A stretch of 64,000 nucleotides of DNA, from contig NC_063258.1 in NCBI RefSeq assembly GCF_019578655.1, positions 7,051,283-7,115,282 of the forward strand, written 5' to 3'. Of the stretch, positions 60,062 through 64,000 are shown piece after piece; position 1 is the first letter of the stretch; every line of letters begins with the position of its first letter. The DNA is from Ricinus communis. Taxonomy: Eukaryota; Streptophyta; Magnoliopsida; Malpighiales; Euphorbiaceae. Made by a program: the position numbers and the translations under genes. Under the pieces are notes generated by a model. It was not told the origin of the DNA. It saw nothing but the letters and a program-made list of their open reading frames with translations, and ran no database searches.

Positions 60062-63000
60062 AATATGCCCCTTTTAAGGGGCTGTTTTCTCATATTATAA
60101 AATCAACCCATTTAAGTGGTTGTTTTCTCATACTCACAAATATACCAAAATTACATAAATATCCCCGTATTATGAGGTTATTTTTTTAGATTCATAAATA
60201 TACACGTTTTACAATATTATTTTCTTATATTGATAAATATACCACTTTTACGGGGTCATTTTTTCATATTAGATTATTAGTACTATTATGGGATTGTTTT
60301 CTCAAATTCATAACTATACAAGTTTTACGGGGTTATTTTCTTATATCGACAAATATACCCCTTTTACGCATTTGTTTTCTCATATTATAAAATTAATCCA
60401 TTTAAGGGGTTACTTTCTCATACTAAAAAATATACCGCAATTACGGGATTATTTCCTCAAATTCATAAATATCCCCGTATTACGGGGTTGTTTCCACATA
60501 TTAAAAAATTAACCCATTCTATGAGGTTGTTTTCTCATATTAAAAAATTTATCCGTTCTACGAGGCTGTTTTCTCAGACTCGCAATTACACTAGTTTTAC
60601 GAGGTTGTTTTCTCACATTCATAAACATACACGTTCTACGAGGTTATTTTCTTATATTGATAAATATACCATTTTTACGGGGTTGTTTTCTCATATTAAA
60701 TTATTAGCACTATTATGGGGTTGTTTTCTCAAATTCATAAATATACACGTTTTACGGTATGAGTTTCTTATGTTAACAAATATACCCCTTTTACAGGGTT
60801 TTTTTCTCATATAATAAAAATTAGCCCACTTAAGGGGTTCATACTCATAAATATATCACAATTACGAGATTATTTTCTCATATTCATAAATATCCCTGTA
60901 TTACTTGGTTGTTTTCATATATTATAAAATTTTTCCCTTTTACGAGGCTGTTTTCTCGTATTAAAAAATTTACCCGTTCTACGAGGCTGTTTTCTTACTC
61001 TCAATTACAGTACTTTTACGGGTTTATTTTCTCAGATTCATAAATATACACGTTTTACGAGATTATTTTCTTATATTGACAAATATACCGTTTACGCGGT
61101 TGTTTTCTCATATTATAAAATTAACCCATTTAAGGGGTTGTTTTCTCAAACTCACAAATATCTCAAAACTACAGGGTTATTTTCTCTGATTGATAAATAT
61201 CCACGTATTACAGGGTTGTTTCCAAATATTTATAAATTTACCCCTCTTACGGGGTTATTTTCTCCTATTGGTACATATCTCCGCATTACGGGATTGGTTT
61301 CTAATATTTACAAATATTCCCGTATTACGGGGTTGTTTTCTCATATTAAAAAATTTACCCCTTCTACGAGGCTGTTTTCTCATATTAAAAAATTTACCCC
61401 TTCTACCAGACTATTTTCTAAGACTAGCAATAACCATTTTACGTGGTCGTTTTCTCATATTCATAAATATACATGTTATACGGAGTAATTTTCTTCTATT
61501 GATAATTATATCATTTTTATTGTTTGATCTTCTCATACAAAATTATTACCAGTAATATAGTGTTGTTTTTTCAAATTCATAAATATACACGTTTGACGGG
61601 GTTATTTTCTTATACGGACAAATATACCCCTTTTAGGGTTGTTTTCTCATACTCACAAATATACCAAAATTATAGAGTTATTTTCTTTGATTGATAAATA
61701 TTTTCGCATTATGCGGTTGTTTTCTCATATTATAAATATACACGTTTTACAGGGTTATTTTCTTATATCGACAGAAATATACCCCTTTTACGAGATTGTT
61801 TTCTCATATTATAAAATTAACCCATTTAAGGGGTTATTTTCTCATACTCACAAATATACCATAATTATGGGGTTATTTCCTCAGATTTGTAAATACCCCT
61901 GTATTATGGGGTTGTTTTCTCATATTAAAAGACTTGCCCCTTCTACGAGGTTGTTTTCTCATATTAAAAAATTTACCTCTTCTACGAGGCTGTTTTTTCA
62001 GACTCGCAATTACACTACTTTTACGGGGTTGTTTTTTCAGATTCATAAATATACACGTTTTACGGGATTATTTTCTTATATTGATAAATATACCACTTTT
62101 ACGGGGTCATTTTCTCATATTAAATTATTAGCAGTATTATGGGGTTGTTTTTCAAATTTATAAATATACATGTTTTACGGGCTTATTTTCTTATATCGAC
62201 AAATATACCTCTTTTACGGGGTTGTTTTCTCATATTATAAAATTAACCCATTTATGGGGTTGTTTACTCATACTCACAAATATACCATAATTACGGGCTT
62301 ATTTCCTCAGATTCATAAATATCCCCGTATTACGGGGTTGTTTTCACATATTAAAAAATTTACCCCTTCTACGAGGCTATTTGCTCAGACTCTTAATTAC
62401 ATTATTTTTACGGGGTTATTTTCTCAAATTCATAAATATACACGTTTTACGGGGTTATTTTCTTATATTGATAAATATACCACTTTTACGGGGTCGTTTT
62501 CTCATATTAAATTATTAGCACTATTATGGGGTTGTTTACTCAAATTCATAAATATACACGTTTTACGAGTTTATTTTCTTATATTGACAAGTACACCCTT
62601 TTTACAGGCTCGTTTTCTCATATTAAATTATTAGAACTATTATGGGCTTGTTTTCTCAGATTCATAAATATAAATATTTTACGGGTTAATTTTCTTATAT
62701 TGACAAATATACCCTTTACAGGTTGTTTTCTCATGTTATAAAATTAATCTATTTAAGGGGTTGTTTTCTCATGTTCACAGATATGCCAAAATTACGGGTT
62801 ATTTTCTCCGATTGGTAAATATCCTCGCATTACGGGGTTGCTTTCTCATATTGTAAAATTTACCTCTTCTACGAGGCTGTTTTCTCAGTCTCGTAATTAC
62901 ACTACTTTTACGGGGTTGTTTTCTCATAAATATACACGTTTTACAGGGTTATTTTCTTATATTGATTAATATACTACTTTTACGGGGTTATTTTCTTATA

Positions 63001-64000
63001 TTGACAAATATACCCCTTTTACAGGGTTATTATTTTATATTATAAAATTAACGCATTTAAGGGGTTGTTTTCTCATACTCACAAATATACGAGAAGTACG
63101 GAGTTATTTTCTCGGATTGATAAATATCCTCATATTACGGGGATGTTTTCTAATATTTATAAATATACCCCTCTTACGGAGTTGTTTTCTCATATTAAAG
63201 AATTTACCCCTCTGCGAGGCTATTTTTTCAGACTCGCAATTACACTATTTTTACGGGTTGTTTTCTCAGATTCATAAATGTACAAGTTTTATGAGGTTAT
63301 TTCCTTATATTGAGAAGTATACCACTTTTACGGGGTCGTTTTCTCATATTAAATTATTAGCACTATTCTGTGGTTGATTTCTCAAATTTATAAATATACA
63401 CGTTTTACGGGGTTATTTTCTTATATGGACAACCCTTTTACGGGGTTATTTTTTCATATTATAAAATTAACCCATTTAAGGGGTTGTTTTCTCATACTCA
63501 CAAATATACCAAAATTACATAGTTATTTTCTCCGATTGATAAATATCATCGTATTACGGGGTTGTTTTCTCATATTAAAAAATTTGCCCCTTTTACGAGG
63601 CTGTTTTCTCAAACTCGCAATTACACTACTTTTATGGGGTTATTTTCTTATATTGATAAATATACCACTTTTTCGAGGTGATTTTCTTATATTGACAAAT
63701 ATACCCCTTTAATGGGGTTGTTTTCTCATATTATAAAATTAACCAATTTAAGAGGTTGTTTTCTCATACTCACAAATATACCAAAATTACGGGATTATTT
63801 TCTACGATTTATAAATATCCCCGTATTACGGGGTTGTCTTCTCATATTAAAAAATTTTACCCCTTTTACGAGGCTTTTTTTGAGACTCGTAATTACACTA
63901 CTTTTACTTGTTTTCATAGATTCATAAATATACATGTTATACGGGGTTATTTTCTTATATTGATAAATATACTACTTTTATGGGGTCATTTTCTCATATT
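60062..64000 (+). repeat. Satellite array 2, block g
   Basis: Plus-strand HOR satellite continuing to the window edge. It holds the clean 11-monomer unit at 61796-62221. The following unit (from 62222) is about 80 bp longer because the ttattag-containing monomer and its neighbours are repeated. Confidence 0.95.
61796..62221 (+). repeat. Reference higher-order repeat unit, 11 monomers, 426 bp
   Basis: Monomer borders: 61796-61833, 61834-61872, 61873-61911, 61912-61950, 61951-61989, 61990-62028, 62029-62067, 62068-62106, 62107-62144, 62145-62182, 62183-62221. Core markers in order: attaacccatttaagg; actcacaaatatacc; agatttgtaaatacccc; attaaaagacttgcccc; attaaaaaatttacctc; agactcgcaattacac; agattcataaatatacac; atattgataaatatacc; attaaattattagca; aaatttataaatatacat; atatcgacaaatatacc. 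The first and ninth monomers are 38 bp and the tenth has a one-base deletion. The next unit starts at 62222 with the first type again. Some units elsewhere use an aatatttataaatatacc monomer in place of the doubled attaaaa type. Confidence 0.92.

Noticed and set aside
1..64000. CRISPR array (regular short repeats with variable middles)
   Set aside because: Plant context. Repeats are imperfect and contiguous, the 'spacers' are themselves a small recurring set of types, and there are no cas genes.
1..64000. G-quadruplex arrays from the GGGG blocks
   Set aside because: G-runs are about 35 bp apart, too far for a usual intramolecular quadruplex.
1..64000. CENP-B-box-like motif supporting a centromeric call
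   Set aside because: No match to the NTTCGNNNNANNCGGGN pattern was seen in the monomer types examined. Centromeric location cannot be claimed from sequence alone.

Overview
The window is plant nuclear heterochromatin. It is an AT-rich satellite array with about 39-bp monomers, interrupted by six Ty3/gypsy LTR-retrotransposon derivatives. No host gene, tRNA, rRNA or CRISPR array was recognised. Plant origin is inferred from the retroelements: TGTAACACCC...TGACA-type LTRs, a primer-binding site matching plant initiator tRNA-Met (TTGGTATCAGAGC), RT/RNase H/integrase with a GPF motif, and a C-terminal chromodomain of the Tekay/Del chromovirus type. The species cannot be named from the sequence alone.

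Layout: satellite array 1 with monomers on the minus strand (1-6560); an orientation switch at 6560/6561; satellite array 2 with monomers on the plus strand (6561-17489), which continues between insertions to the end of the window. The insertions are E1 (17490-26026, +, nearly full-length but broken, chimeric 5' LTR, no target-site duplication), E2 (31240-36345, -, TSD gtttg, internally permuted), E3 (36994-39890, -, solo LTR, TSD ccact), E4 (47677-49960, -, solo LTR, near-TSD gttat/gttaa), E5 (51956-56459, -, gag-integrase deletion derivative, TSD gttat) and E6 (58409-60061, +, TRIM-like element with 94-99-bp LTRs, TSD aatat). About 39.0 kb is satellite and 25.0 kb is retroelement. Satellite resumes in register after each TSD-bearing insertion, so those elements landed in a pre-existing array.

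The satellite is the most distinctive content. In array 2, monomers of 38-39 bp form a higher-order repeat (HOR) of 11 monomers, about 426 bp (clean unit 61796-62221), with losses and gains of whole monomers. Array 1 uses mainly two monomer types (about 78-bp dimers) and carries larger internal duplications. Because 39 bp is 13 codons, two of the three frames on the satellite strand stay open. This produces many ORFs of 60-347 codons that I regard as artefacts.

None of the retroelements looks autonomous today. E1 has frameshifts, a stop, and substitutions at an RT catalytic residue and a zinc-knuckle ligand. E2 keeps gag-PR-RT only in circularly permuted order inside an LTR. E5 has lost PR-RT-RNase H. 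E6 is non-autonomous. Some frameshifts could be assembly errors. The observations most worth checking are the HOR satellite with its orientation switch, the permuted E2 insert, and the short-LTR element E6.
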